This document shows positions 1 to 10,096 of a stretch of DNA of 64,000 nucleotides, piece after piece. A program made the position numbers and the translations under genes. Position 1 is the first letter of the stretch, and each line of letters begins with the position of its first letter. The DNA is from Callipepla californica brunnescens (Eukaryota; Chordata; Aves; Galliformes; Odontophoridae): the NCBI GenBank assembly GCA_023055505.1, contig JALIRH010000045.1, forward strand, positions 3,494,180 through 3,558,179. The letters are read 5' to 3'. A model generated the notes under the pieces. It saw nothing but the letters and a program-made list of their open reading frames with translations, did not search any database and was not told where the DNA came from.

Positions 1-80
1 GTGGAAGGTGGGAGGTTGGGTGGGATGATCTTGGAGGACTTTTCCAGCCTCAGTGATGCTCAGATTCTGTGGTTCTATGA
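1..80 (+). repeat. CR1 retroposon, 3' end fragment
   Basis: The text reads like the tail of a bird CR1 LINE in sense orientation: a GGTTGGGTGGGATGATCTTGG-type stretch followed by a TTCTGTGGTTCTATG end, the degenerate octamer tail typical of CR1. The element is cut by the window edge, so its full length is unknown. It lies in or beside IKZF3 intronic sequence. Confidence 0.7.
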
Positions 81-303
81 AGTAGCAATGGTGCAAATGA
101 GTGGTTGGCAATGCTTTAGGTGCTGTGAGATCTGAAGGCAACACCAGATGCCTGGTGTGCAGGAAAGGCTCAAGCTTTCCACACTTAACAGTTAAAAACA
201 TGAAATGTCCCTTTTTAGGGTCAGTGGAGCAGAACTCACAGGCCTAGGCTCTGCAGTACGCACAGCTTCAATAGCAGAGAAGTTGAAAACCCAAACATAA
301 AGA

Positions 304-470
304 CACTGAACCACAGAACCATAGAACAGTTTGGGTTGGAAGAGACCTCAAGATCACCTGGTTCCAGCCCCTGGCCACAGGCAGGGCTGCCAACCTGTAT
401 CAGACTGCCCAGGAGTCCATGGGATCCCCAGGGATGGGGCACCCACCAATGCCACAGGAACATCCCAAAC
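304..470 (-). repeat. CR1 retroposon fragment (antisense)
   Basis: Starts with an inverted CR1 tail (CCATAGAACAGTTTGGGTTG) followed by GAAGAGACCTCAAGATCACC and a downstream 'GGGATCCCCAGGGATGGGGC' box, all characteristic of the 3' end of CR1 read backwards. It is about 170 bases, so a short truncated copy. It lies within IKZF3, downstream of the second recognised coding exon. Confidence 0.8.
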
Positions 471-840
471 TGAGAACCCTGCAGTGATTATTAATTCATG
501 TGATACATAACACTCTATATCAGAACTACCCCCAGCCCCCACTTCCCCCCCGTCTGCTCCCCAGGACGTGCACAGCACATATATTCCAAGCAGAAACGTC
601 AGTAGTGCTGCAGGTTCGAGGGAGAAACTCAAGGTCCCCCTTCCTGTATGCACACAGGATGAAGACACAGTCATTTCTCCATCCAAGAGCCAGTAGGACA
701 GCCCCAAGTCCAGGAGCAGTTTGTTTCCTATGACACCCAGCACATCCTTCCACAGACACATGAGCAAACACAGCTCCTCATCGCTCCCACAGGAGCACAG
801 AGAGACAAACGACAGCCACTGCATCCCATTCCCACTGTAC

Positions 841-1504
841 CTCCTGCTTCTCCATTGGACTGACTGTGCTCCTTCAGCTCCTCGGCGTTATCTGTGCCCT
901 CCACCTCCTGCCCTGTGCTCGGGTTACACTCCTCCAGAACCTCCTGTCCCTCTGGAAGAAGCAAAGTGAATTGTGAAAAGAAATGGCTGTTTCTGCTCTG
1001 GTGTTTCCAAGCTGTTATTCCAACCCCCCCAGCACTGCTCCCACTGCTCTTAACGCTGCAGTTCCAGGGGTAGTATTTGTTGCAGATGCAGTGGGAACCA
1101 AATATTTAATAAGAATCATTGCAATACTGCTGTGAACTTCCAACAGTCAGACAGCGATAGCAACGGTGCTCCTGAACCAGAGGTGTTACACTGAATCCAA
1201 GTTTTATCTTTTGATTAGCTAGGTAAGCGCCAGCTCAACTCACACAGAGTTATTCCTACACCTACAGCTTCCTCCTGAAAACATTCCGTCTCCATTGTAC
1301 ACCATTTCATCCGTTAGTATCAATTTCCAATACAATTTTGATTCATTCAAATGCATTTCAATTCTGTTTTTGCCTTCAGCATCTGTCATTCAGAGCCCCT
1401 GGGGCCCAAACAGCCTTCATCCTTACTTTCCTATCCACATAAAAGGAAGTTTCTGGGGCAGTACCTGCATCCTTGGGCTGTTCCTGGGGATTGCTGAGGT
1501 CCAT
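841..1504 (-). CDS. IKZF3: IKZF3 (Aiolos), first two coding exons, partial
   Basis: Aiolos is an Ikaros-family zinc-finger transcription factor acting in lymphocyte nuclei. Two minus-strand exons join in phase: 1518-1465 (coding from the ATG at 1504-1502, 13 codons plus one base, donor GTACTG) and 951-841 (acceptor CTTCTTCCAG, donor GTACAG). The joined product starts MDLSNPQEQPKDAEGQ and continues as an acidic, Ser/Glu-rich stretch with no zinc finger yet. It aligns without gaps to the N-terminus of human Aiolos as I remember it: QEQ..AE at the exon junction, then VL, E.E, D and E at matching spacing. The finger exons lie beyond the left edge of the window. Synteny supports the call, because IKZF3 is head-to-head with ZPBP2 in mammals. 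The divergent N-terminus keeps confidence below that of the other genes. Confidence 0.7.
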
Positions 1505-2428
1505 CCTGGTCTGTGAATCTGAAAGAGACACAGAAAACCACTCTGAGTCGCTCCGGATTGGTAAAAGCACTCACGGTGCAGCTGCTGATCTGACCCGTCC
1601 CTGTCCTCCTCACTGGAAGCAAAACTGAAAAAGCAAACCTCTCAGACGATCACCCACCCATCACTGCGTTTCAGTGTACAGATTTTTACAGGCATCAACA
1701 TGAGGGGTTCAGTATTGCTTCCAAAACGGTCGATGGATCAGAACCAAGTCACCATTCCTACTGCACACCCCCACACTTGGACAGAGCACCAGGAAACACC
1801 ACAGCCCTGTTCCATAGCAAAGAACAGACCCTTACAAGATCTGCTGGGGCTGAGGTGTTGGTGCTGAGCGTCACTGGGAGCTGTGATGGGGATGTCATGG
1901 GATGCTGGAGCCCTGCAGCTGCGGGCTGGCTTCCGGGCTTCGCCCTCCTCACGGTGTCACAGCCGCCCGCTTCCTTCCTCCTTCCTTTCCTCTCTTTCTT
2001 TTTCCTCTTTTTTTCTTTTTCTACATATCTGAACACCATTTCTCTGCTTTGCACATAGCACAGGAGCGGCTCCAGGAGGGGCGAAGCCCATTCCCAGGGG
2101 TTGGCACACACGCAGCCAGGAGGAGTCAACCGTGGCCGTGTTCACACTGTTATTACCTATCAGCACCGCCGCAGCACATGGAACATTTCTGTGGTCCCCA
2201 CAGTGTCAACGTATAAAGCTCTGTTAACTCTGCACAGAGAAATTGGGGACTCAGAGCTGCGTGGGTGGATGGGTCCAACGGAGAGACCAAAAACAGATCA
2301 GAGCAGCAAAAACAGCCAAAGGAATCATAGCATCACTGAGGATGGAGAAGATCTACACCATCATCCTGCCCAACTGTCTGCTTATCTCCAAGAGTTCTCT
2401 CTGAACCATGTCCCTCAACACGACGTCT

Positions 2429-2612
2429 AAAGGAGATCCACCCAACAAGAACAGAAAAAAAACAAAGGAGATCCACCCAATGACCAAAATAAAAGCCAAC
2501 CCAAAGGAGATCCACTCAATAAAAATACCCAAAGGAGATCCACCCAACAAAAAGAGACCCAAAGGAGATCCACTCGACAAAAAGAGACCCAAAGGAGATC
2601 CACCCAACACAG
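2429..2612. repeat. Six-copy minisatellite, about 30-base unit
   Basis: The core AAAGGAGATCCACYCAA recurs at 2429, 2464, 2503, 2531, 2561 and 2591. The last three copies are regular 30-mers with the linker CAAAAAGAGACCC, while the first copies are spaced 28-39 bases with diverged linkers. This gradient suggests recent expansion from the right-hand side. The array lies in IKZF3 intron 1. Confidence 0.9.
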
Positions 2613-2663
2613 CTTTCCAACGTTCAGTTCCATTGCAGTGGGTCTGAGAGCTGTGCTGGTGGA

Positions 2664-2757
2664 TGTGTGCGTGAGGGGTTGGGTTGGACTCAGTGTTCGT
2701 TGTGAGCTTTTCCAGCCCAAGTGGTTCCACGGTTCTGTCCTGGGATTCTGTGTTCCC
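2664..2757 (+). repeat. CR1 retroposon 3' fragment
   Basis: GGGTTGGGTTGGACTC, then CTTTTCCAGCCCAAGTGGTTCC, ending in GTTCTGTCCTGGGATTCTGTG, matches the sense-oriented CR1 3' end and its octamer tail. It sits 40 bases from an antisense CR1 fragment. Confidence 0.65.
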
Positions 2758-2796
2758 ATTGCCCTTGATGAACTCTCACTGAAGAGCAGGAATTGC

Positions 2797-2875
2797 AGGA
2801 TCACAGAATTGTAGGAGTTGGAAGAGACCCTCAGAGCCCATTGAGTCCAACCCCCTGCCCAAGTACTGCCACTCA
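2797..2875 (-). repeat. CR1 retroposon fragment (antisense)
   Basis: Begins with ATCACAGAATTGTAGGAGTTGG followed by AGAGACCCTCAGAGCCC and GAGTCCAACCCCCTGCCC, the reversed CR1 3' end. With the preceding sense fragment it forms a tail-to-tail pair. Confidence 0.75.
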
Positions 2876-4779
2876 TGAAACATCTCCTGTGATTAAATCA
2901 GACCTCCCTACCTCACACGACTACCAGCTCCTCACTGAGCCTCCCAGAGCCATGAATTTTGCCTTAACTGGTGCCACCAGCGACATCATGGGTCAGAGCA
3001 ACAAGAAGTTCAAACATTCTCTCCATCTGCATGAGAAATACCCCATTACCGCACATTGAAAGCTTCTAATTTGCCTTCGTTTAATTTTATCGTTGCAGGA
3101 AGTGCAAAGAAGCGCGGGGAGTCATCAGCACAAAGAAAGCTCTCCCTGGGACTGATTCTGACTTACACAGACACTTCAACCCAGCAAAGCCCCGCAGCTC
3201 TGAGAATAATTAGTGCTCAGGTGAGAAGGTCACGTCCCATTATTCGGTGCTGCTTTGACTCTTCCTGCGTGGCACTGCTTCACCAGTGGGACATGGCCTC
3301 TGTGCGTGGATCCCGTGCAGCCCTGAGCACTTCCAGCAGAGCGTGCTCAGACACCGCTCAGCTCTGGGACCATCTCTGAGTGTTCATTTATGTCGAAGCA
3401 TCCCCAATCCCTCCCCACTGGGGCACTGAAGGGCAGAGCAGCCCTTCTCAAGGAGCCTGAGTATAAAATGCCACAGAGCATCTCTTTCCTGTGCCAAAGC
3501 AGCCTGGTCCTTGCTCCACTTTAAGCCTGAACATCCATGCATCCCTCCTTGCTTGTGCCATGCTCACCTGAACAAGGTCCCTGCAGCCTTAGCAGTACCC
3601 CCAGCTCCAATATTTAACCTCAGGTCTCTTTCCCGAGTCAGATATTCCAATCCTGATCCTTCACACCACCAAACGCGTGTCCCACCATCCCCAGTCCTGC
3701 ACAAACACCGCATTTCTCCCCAGCGTCCTGAAAAGCACGAGGTGGGAACTCACAGAGCACGTCGGTCCTGGCAGAGAGGTGTCCAAGAGCTGATGGGCAC
3801 TGGGAGGACAGCGGGTCTCTCAGCTGCAGCACTCCGTTACAAAGCAGAAGTAATGTCCCTGTGCCTCTGAGAGCCGTGCTCGGCCCTCCCGTGTGCTGTG
3901 CCAAGAGGCAAACAAGCACGAATATTCAAATAGCTCGTTAGAGGAGCAGTGCAGCACCGCAGTGCGCAGCCACGTCAGTGCCCCATCCTGCGGCCCGGCC
4001 CGACCACAGAGGGAACGGAATGGTCCACCTTTACTTTAGCTGAACAAATAACCGTAGGCTGCAGGGTGGGAAGGGCTGGAAGTGAGGTGACCTTACCTCT
4101 CTGCTTCCCAAGCGAGAGCCACACCATTGCCTTCTCACTCCTCGACCGGGCAGCGCTGCAGAGCTGATGTCCTTTTACATCCCCTTTGCCATCAGCCCTC
4201 CGAGCACAGCACGGAGCAAACACGGCCCCTTCCTCCCCACCAGAGAGAGGAGCCCGGCCCTGCAGGACTCCCACAGCCACGCACGGAGCAGTGACGCAGC
4301 CCCTCCTGCTCCACTGACCTCAGCAGCACTCGGAACCCACGTCCCATGGAAACCGAGCTGTGCAGCACTCATCACACCCGGGGGTCACTCAACGCCTCTG
4401 ATTCCATCCCCGCACACGACCTCGGCCACACGGGCTGATCCTCCACCCCACGTTCAGCCCCCGAACACGAAGGGCTGTTTCCACGTTAGCTCCTAAGCGT
4501 GCCAAAACAGGAAGGCAAAGCGACTTCTTCAGCAACTGCAGCTCCGAGGGAGGAAACGGAGCTGCGGAGAGCAGAGCTGCAGCTGAGACGCGGGTGACAG
4601 CCCTCCAGCAGCAGCAGTCCCAGCTAAGTCAGATCCTGCACGAGATCTTACTGAAATAAAACGTGTTTTAAAAGCCGAAGCACACGGGTCTGTCTGATTT
4701 CAAATAACCAAACCCTCGAGTTACTGACACGCAGCGGAATCGGGGTGAAGGGGTCCCAGCAGAACCCGGACCGGGGTGC

Positions 4780-5270
4780 GTGGTTTTAGGGCAGTGTGGG
4801 GCGCACCCGGCGCTGATGGGGGCACTTTGTGGAGCCCTTTTTCCGGGCTTGTTAAAAAAAAAAAAGAAGAAATCGGTTTCCCTTCAGAAGCAAACCGTGC
4901 TGCAGCCCCGAGTCCACGCACGGCTCGGGCTTCTGCTGCAGGGAGGTTTCACACGGGGAAAGAAAGCAGCGCCCGCCCGATCCTTATGGCACGGGATGCG
5001 GCCGAAATGGGACGGACAGAAGCGAAGGCAAAACCCCGCACCCACCGCACCCACGGGTCCCGTTCCCCCCGAGGCCGTGAACCGCACCGGAGCTCCAGCG
5101 CTGCGTTCCTCACCTGCGCGATCCGCGGCCCCGAGTCCGTCCGCATCCGGCCCGGCCCGGAGGGAGGAGAGAGGAACGGAGCGGGGGAGGAGGGCTGTGC
5201 CCCCACGCCGTCCGTGGGGAGCCGGGAAGCTGCGGGCATCTGCCCCGCGTGGGGTGGGGGGCTGCGGCAG
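4780..5270 (-). promoter_or_regulatory. IKZF3: CpG island, IKZF3 promoter and non-coding first exon
   Basis: A GC- and CpG-rich stretch stands out from its surroundings. On the minus strand it contains a near-perfect splice donor, CGCAG|GTGAGG, with the last exon base at 5114. The donor would join the 14-base leader that precedes the ATG at 1504. The leader exon therefore probably runs from somewhere near 5250 to 5114. The transcription start cannot be placed from sequence alone. The island lies about 1 kb from the ZPBP2 start, consistent with divergent IKZF3/ZPBP2 transcription. Confidence 0.6.
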
Positions 5271-5344
5271 AGGTCGGGCTGCTGTGTCCGCGGTGCAGAT
5301 GTGGAGCTGTTGGTGGAACATCCCCACCGTGGGACAGGCTGGGA

Positions 5345-5665
5345 AAGCTGTGCAGTTCAAGTAGGAGAAGGATTCAGGACACCTACGGTGGTCTTTTGGT
5401 ACGGGCAGGGAGACGGGGACAGAATTCTCATGGGACAGGGCAAGGGGAAATGGCCTCCAACTGAAAGAGGGGAGATTTAGTATGGACATAAGGAAAAAGG
5501 GTGGTGAGCTGGCACAGGTCGCCCAGAGAGGTGATGGTACCCCACCCCTACGGACACCCAGGGTCGGGGGGTGGGCTCTGAGCTCCTGATGGAGCTGTGG
5601 GTGCCCCCATTCAGCTCAGGGAGTGGGAGCAGAGGGTCTTTGGTGGTCCCCTCCGACTCTATGGG
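5345..5665 (+). repeat. CR1 retroposon fragment (sense), between IKZF3 and ZPBP2
   Basis: The run from GGGACAGGGCAAGGGGAAATGG through TTTAGTATGGACATAAGGAAAAAGG and TCGCCCAGAGAGGTGATGG to the pyrimidine-rich end matches the last few hundred bases of the CR1 consensus in sense orientation, with heavy divergence. The rest of 5270-6253 holds no recognisable gene. Confidence 0.7.
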
Positions 5666-6253
5666 GTAGTGCTCCTCCAGGGGTGCAGGTACAATCCCAT
5701 AGGCAGAGAGTGAGCAGCTTTGGGATCCACCAGCACAATGGCAGTGCCACGCAGCAGTGCCACGCACGCCGTGACCTTCCCACGTGGTTCCCTTTGGGTG
5801 TCAGTGGCCCCGGTGCTGTTCGCACATCACACAATCCGCCAGCAATGTCTTCAGGTTATGACACCCACAGAATGAGCGCTCCTTGGACTCGGGGCCACGT
5901 GGAGTGGACTCCACTCTTCGGAGCACCCGAGTTTTGTGGAGATAAGGGGAGAGTGAGACTCTCATTATCTGGGTTTTTTTCTTAATGAAACAGCGCTGCC
6001 ATGGAAAAGCAAAGCGAGTCGCAAAACTCACGTCCTTCCACGTACCTGGGGGACCGCTTCTGTCCCTGACACTGAAGAAAGGCGTGGGGCTGGGACCCCC
6101 TCCCAGCAGGGCTCTGTGTGGGGCTGGGACCCTTGTGTGGGGCAGCCTGGTGGTTGCTGGGGGAGGGCAGGAAGGGCCGTTGGAACCCCCCCCCCCCATT
6201 GGAACCCACCGCCCATTGTCCTGATGCAGCAGTGGCCATTGAGCAGGGTCAGC

Positions 6254-9200
6254 ATGGTGGGGGGCAGTGGGAGGCCGTGCTCCCCCCAGCGAGCCCTGCT
6301 GGGGATGGTGGCCATCGTGGCCACGGTGGTGGCTCCGTGCTGGGGCACTCCAGGCAGAGGTAGCGAGGGGGTCCGAAGGCACAGCCCCCCCCAGAGGGGC
6401 ACAGGGGATCTGGGAGAGGCTGAGGGGTGGGGGCACCTCATGGGAAGACCCTTCAGCACTCAGTGACAGCCACGGGGGGGGAGGAGGGGTTCGGCTGCAG
6501 TCCCCCAGCTCAGTGTTGGAGGGGCTGCCGTGAGCACGGAGCTCTCACATGGAAACCCTCGTGCTTCAGCACACACGATGTCCCCGCCAGGCCCTCAGAG
6601 GGGGAGGAAGGCAGGATGGAGCGAACATCTGCACAGTCGGATTTCCCTCTGTAATATTCAGCATCCTTTCCCCTGCAGCAAGAGCTGCGCCCGAGGAAGA
6701 TCAACTTTCTGTTGGTTTATTTCGGAGGAACGCGATCTACGGCACCGTCGGGCGTGCAGGTAAACCTGCCCCACTGCTCACACACGCAGTGCCAGGTCAG
6801 TGAGGCGTTAAGGATGGCACTGAGGTACCACGAGCACTCTGTGAGCAGCACAGCCACGCTCAGCCACGCAGCACCGAGCTCCAGAACACCGTTCTGATGG
6901 CACACAGCAATGGGAAGCACAGGCAAGCTCTCCCCCCAGGGGAAGGAGTGATGTCTGAATGAGGGATAGACCCTCAGTGCCCCAACTGCTGCTCTGGGTC
7001 CGGCCCCTGCTGGGGACAGTTCTGCTTCTTCACTCCCAGCACGAGAAACAAGCTTGTCCTCCTGAGACGTGCACTCCCAAGGTATTGCTGTTGTTGTGGT
7101 TGCGTTCAGGACCAACATCCCACACTGTTCCCCCGATTCTCTTCTATTGCAGAGGTTGTGTACGTCAAAATGTCCTCCAGCAGCCCGTCCCTGGTGTGCA
7201 TGGACCTGTCCCTCTCTCAAGAAGAGATCATAGATCCCAAGTTCTCGTGGACTGGCCCAGATGGGACGAGTTTAGGAGGTGAGAGGCTCCGTGCTGCCCA
7301 CCTGGAAGGTTTCTGCTCCTCTCCCACTGCCTGAGCCACTGTTTCCAAAGTGCTCACAGTGAGGGCTTCTCATGGTGCTGCTGCTCACGTGTGGGGCTGG
7401 GAAATGGGGAAACCGGGGCAGAGCAGCAGCACAGCTCTCTCTGTGAGGGGAAAAGCTGATCCGAGTGGGTCTCTGCACCCAGGGTCAGATTTTCCTTCTT
7501 TCCATCGATGTCACTCTGCGATGGCACAGTGGGGACCAAGAGTCACACGGCCCTCAGGTTCTGTCCCCCTGAATTCTGACCTCTGAACCCATTTCCTTTC
7601 TCCCTCTAAAATACCAAATGCTCGGGATGAAGGGAAACCTGCTGCAGGGACTCAACCCCTCTCAGACTAACACAAACCAGAGCACCCCAGAACGCACCCC
7701 CTCCTCTTTGAGTGCTCCGGATGAGCACAGCTCTGTGCACCCCCAACCACCACATCCTTTTGTAGGGCAGGGACACGTGAATCTCACGGGCAGTGGGGAG
7801 CTGGTGCTGGTGGGCTTCCAGGAGTCCATGTCCGGAGCCTACACGTGCACGCTGTCCCACAGAATCTTAGAAACTTCAGCTCAAGAAGAAGTGGAGGTGT
7901 CCAACACCTACAGGTTCATGGTGTATGGTAAGATGGGTGCTCTCATCCGTAAGATGGGGTTGGGTTCGTGGCACGCCTGTTTTCTTTCAGAGCTTGGTAA
8001 ACAGATAGCGCTATATAGGGATAGGATGATATATTCAGAGATCAAATAACTGCCCCCAAGAATATATGGCAAAGTAAAGGGTAAAACACAAAGCTCCAGT
8101 GCCCAGCCATCCCAATCCTCATCACAACACTGTGGTCAGACCCGTGGTGTATTTCACCACCTCCTCTGTTTCACTGTTTGGGAGTGGAGCTTCATTTCAA
8201 ACTAAGGGGCCCCTGACGGTTTGAGTCAGCCATAGCAGTGCTGAGAGCGCCCTGCTCTGTCGATGAGTGAACTATTTATCGGTTTACTGCCGAATAAGAG
8301 CCCGTATTCCAGCTGCAAAGTGCACAGCCCCGGAGATAAGGCAGGCACGGCCCCGAGCCCCGCTCACCGCCCTTCTCTGGCAGCGTACAGGGAAGCTGAC
8401 CACGCAGACCGGGTCTCGGTCCGCTTCACTGCCAGGGGATGCAAGCTGGAAGCCAACGCACGCTTCGTGGAGGAGATGAAGAAGGTCGTAGAGAACCTCA
8501 TCTCCGACCTGATGTGCGCGGTGGAGGGGCCCTGGTACCGCTGCCATTCCCTCGAGGTTCCCCACGGGGGCTCCCCGAGCGAGCTCTTCGTGGCTTTTCA
8601 AGGTAACGGAGGAGCGGTGGTTGATGTCACACGGCCGTGAGCGGATCGCTGGCACCCCGGGAACCCCATCCCCTCCGCAGCCGCTGCGCTTTCCCTTCCC
8701 GTCCCACAGATGGAGCCAGAACGCAGTGGGAGCGCTCGGAGCGAAGCGGAGCCCCGAATTTCCCCCGACATCTCCGCCCTCTGCAGAGGGACCGCTCCCC
8801 GTCCCCACTGCGCATCCATCTCCCCATCACCGCTCCCGATCCCGGCGGAGGAGGGCGGTCCCGTTATGGGGGCAGCACCGCTCTCCTTTTCCTAAATCAA
8901 AGCCCACCAAAGGAGGAGAGGCCTTCCCCAAAGCTCCGCTTGGGGATGGGCAGTGACAGAGAGGAGGAGGAGTCCCCCGCCCTTCGCACTCGAGAGGGGA
9001 AAACGAGGGGTGTGAGAGGATGGGGGGGAGCACCCGGAAACGCCAAACAGAGCGGTGCAGGTTTACATCTGTTGGCGTTTCTGCCGCCCCGAACCCAAAG
9101 AACGAAGCCGGGATTCCCAAAGAAACACAGCGTGAGCGCCCATCTCCTTCCCCCCACAGTGAACCCCTTCGCTCCGGGATGGGACGACCTCTGCATCCCT

Positions 9201-10096
9201 CAGGACTGCGAGGACACCGCGGTCCGAAGAGCTCAGAAGGTTCTGTGCCATCACCCTCTGCTCCCCACACCTCCCAGTCCCCCCCCTCTGCCCCACGGTG
9301 GGGGTCACCCGCTGCCCCAGCTCTCATGGGATTAATCTGATGGAGCTGATGGAGCTCAGATAATTAAAACCGGGATGGGAATTTGCTTTTAAAGGTCAGG
9401 CTGATCCTCACAAAAAGAAGGACGGCTCTTTACGTCCTCCTCCCAAACATCAGGAATCGAACGCAAACATTTATACCCAGTTCTCCAAGTAAACCTCGCA
9501 CCTGTGGTTCAGTAAATGGAGTACGGTGTGAAGCAGATCCACTCCAGCTGAGGAGGATCGCCCTCCTGATGCCAGCACACACCACCCCCGTGGGATACAC
9601 AGCCCCAGCCCCGATTTCCCCCTCCATGAAACCTTCACTCCCATTTCCAACCCCGAACCAACAGACGCTTCCCTTCCTTTCTCCCCCATTTCTGAAATTC
9701 AGGCAAGGGACCGAATAGCAGAGTTCTTCAGGGAGCAGACGTACGCTCTGAAGTACGAATTCCGGACCATCCCCTTCATCCATTACGTGGAGGGCAGCTT
9801 CTCCGTGACCCCCATCGACAGCTGCCGCCCAGGCTTCGGAAGGGACAACGTCGCCCACCGGAGCTGCGCCGGCTGCTGCGGTAATGGAGCACGTCGCATC
9901 CCACGAGGGCACTCGGCCATGGGTGGCATCAGAAGTCGGGAGGTCCCCATTCGGTTTTGGGGGTGGGGATTTGATGCGCTCTGTTCTCTTTGCAGTGGTG
10001 TGCGGCCCCGGGACGTACAGCCCCGACAGCTCTGTCAGCTGCAAGGTGTGTGCGGGGCACCGAGCTGTGGGGTACGGGGCCAAGTCCTGCCCATAA
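6254..10096 (+). CDS. ZPBP2: ZPBP2, zona pellucida-binding protein 2 (sperm acrosome)
   Basis: Secreted acrosomal protein of the ZPBP/Sp38 family that helps shape the acrosome and bind the egg coat. Coding exons: 6254-6359, 6679-6759, 7153-7278, 7766-7927, 8384-8602, 9160-9239, 9703-9880 and 9996-10096 (1,053 nt, 350 aa; human about 338). Exon 1 is inferred: a Met followed by a hydrophobic stretch (GMVAIVATVVAPCWG, signal peptide) ends in the phase exon 2 needs. Downstream exons are clear homologues, with an Ig-like cysteine pair (LVCMD ... YTCTL), an NLT glycosylation sequon, the VNPFAPGW and ARDRI blocks, DSCRPGFG, and a cysteine-rich end closing GAKSCP. All exon phases join. The exon 6 donor (GTTCTG) is weak, but the residue count across the junction equals the human protein. 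No poly(A) signal was identified. Confidence 0.9.

Larger units (their letters stand above)
1519..5113 (-). other. IKZF3: IKZF3 intron 1
   Basis: Between the first coding exon (ending at 1518) and the predicted non-coding leader exon (donor at 5114) I see no further exon I can support. It holds a six-copy minisatellite at 2429-2612, two oppositely oriented CR1 fragments at 2664-2875 and a pyrimidine tract near 1975-2030. An AATAAA at 4655-4660 has no gene to serve on the plus strand. Confidence 0.55.

Noticed and set aside
4655..4660. AATAAA on the plus strand upstream of ZPBP2
   Set aside because: No plus-strand gene ends nearby. The signal lies inside the IKZF3 intron in antisense.
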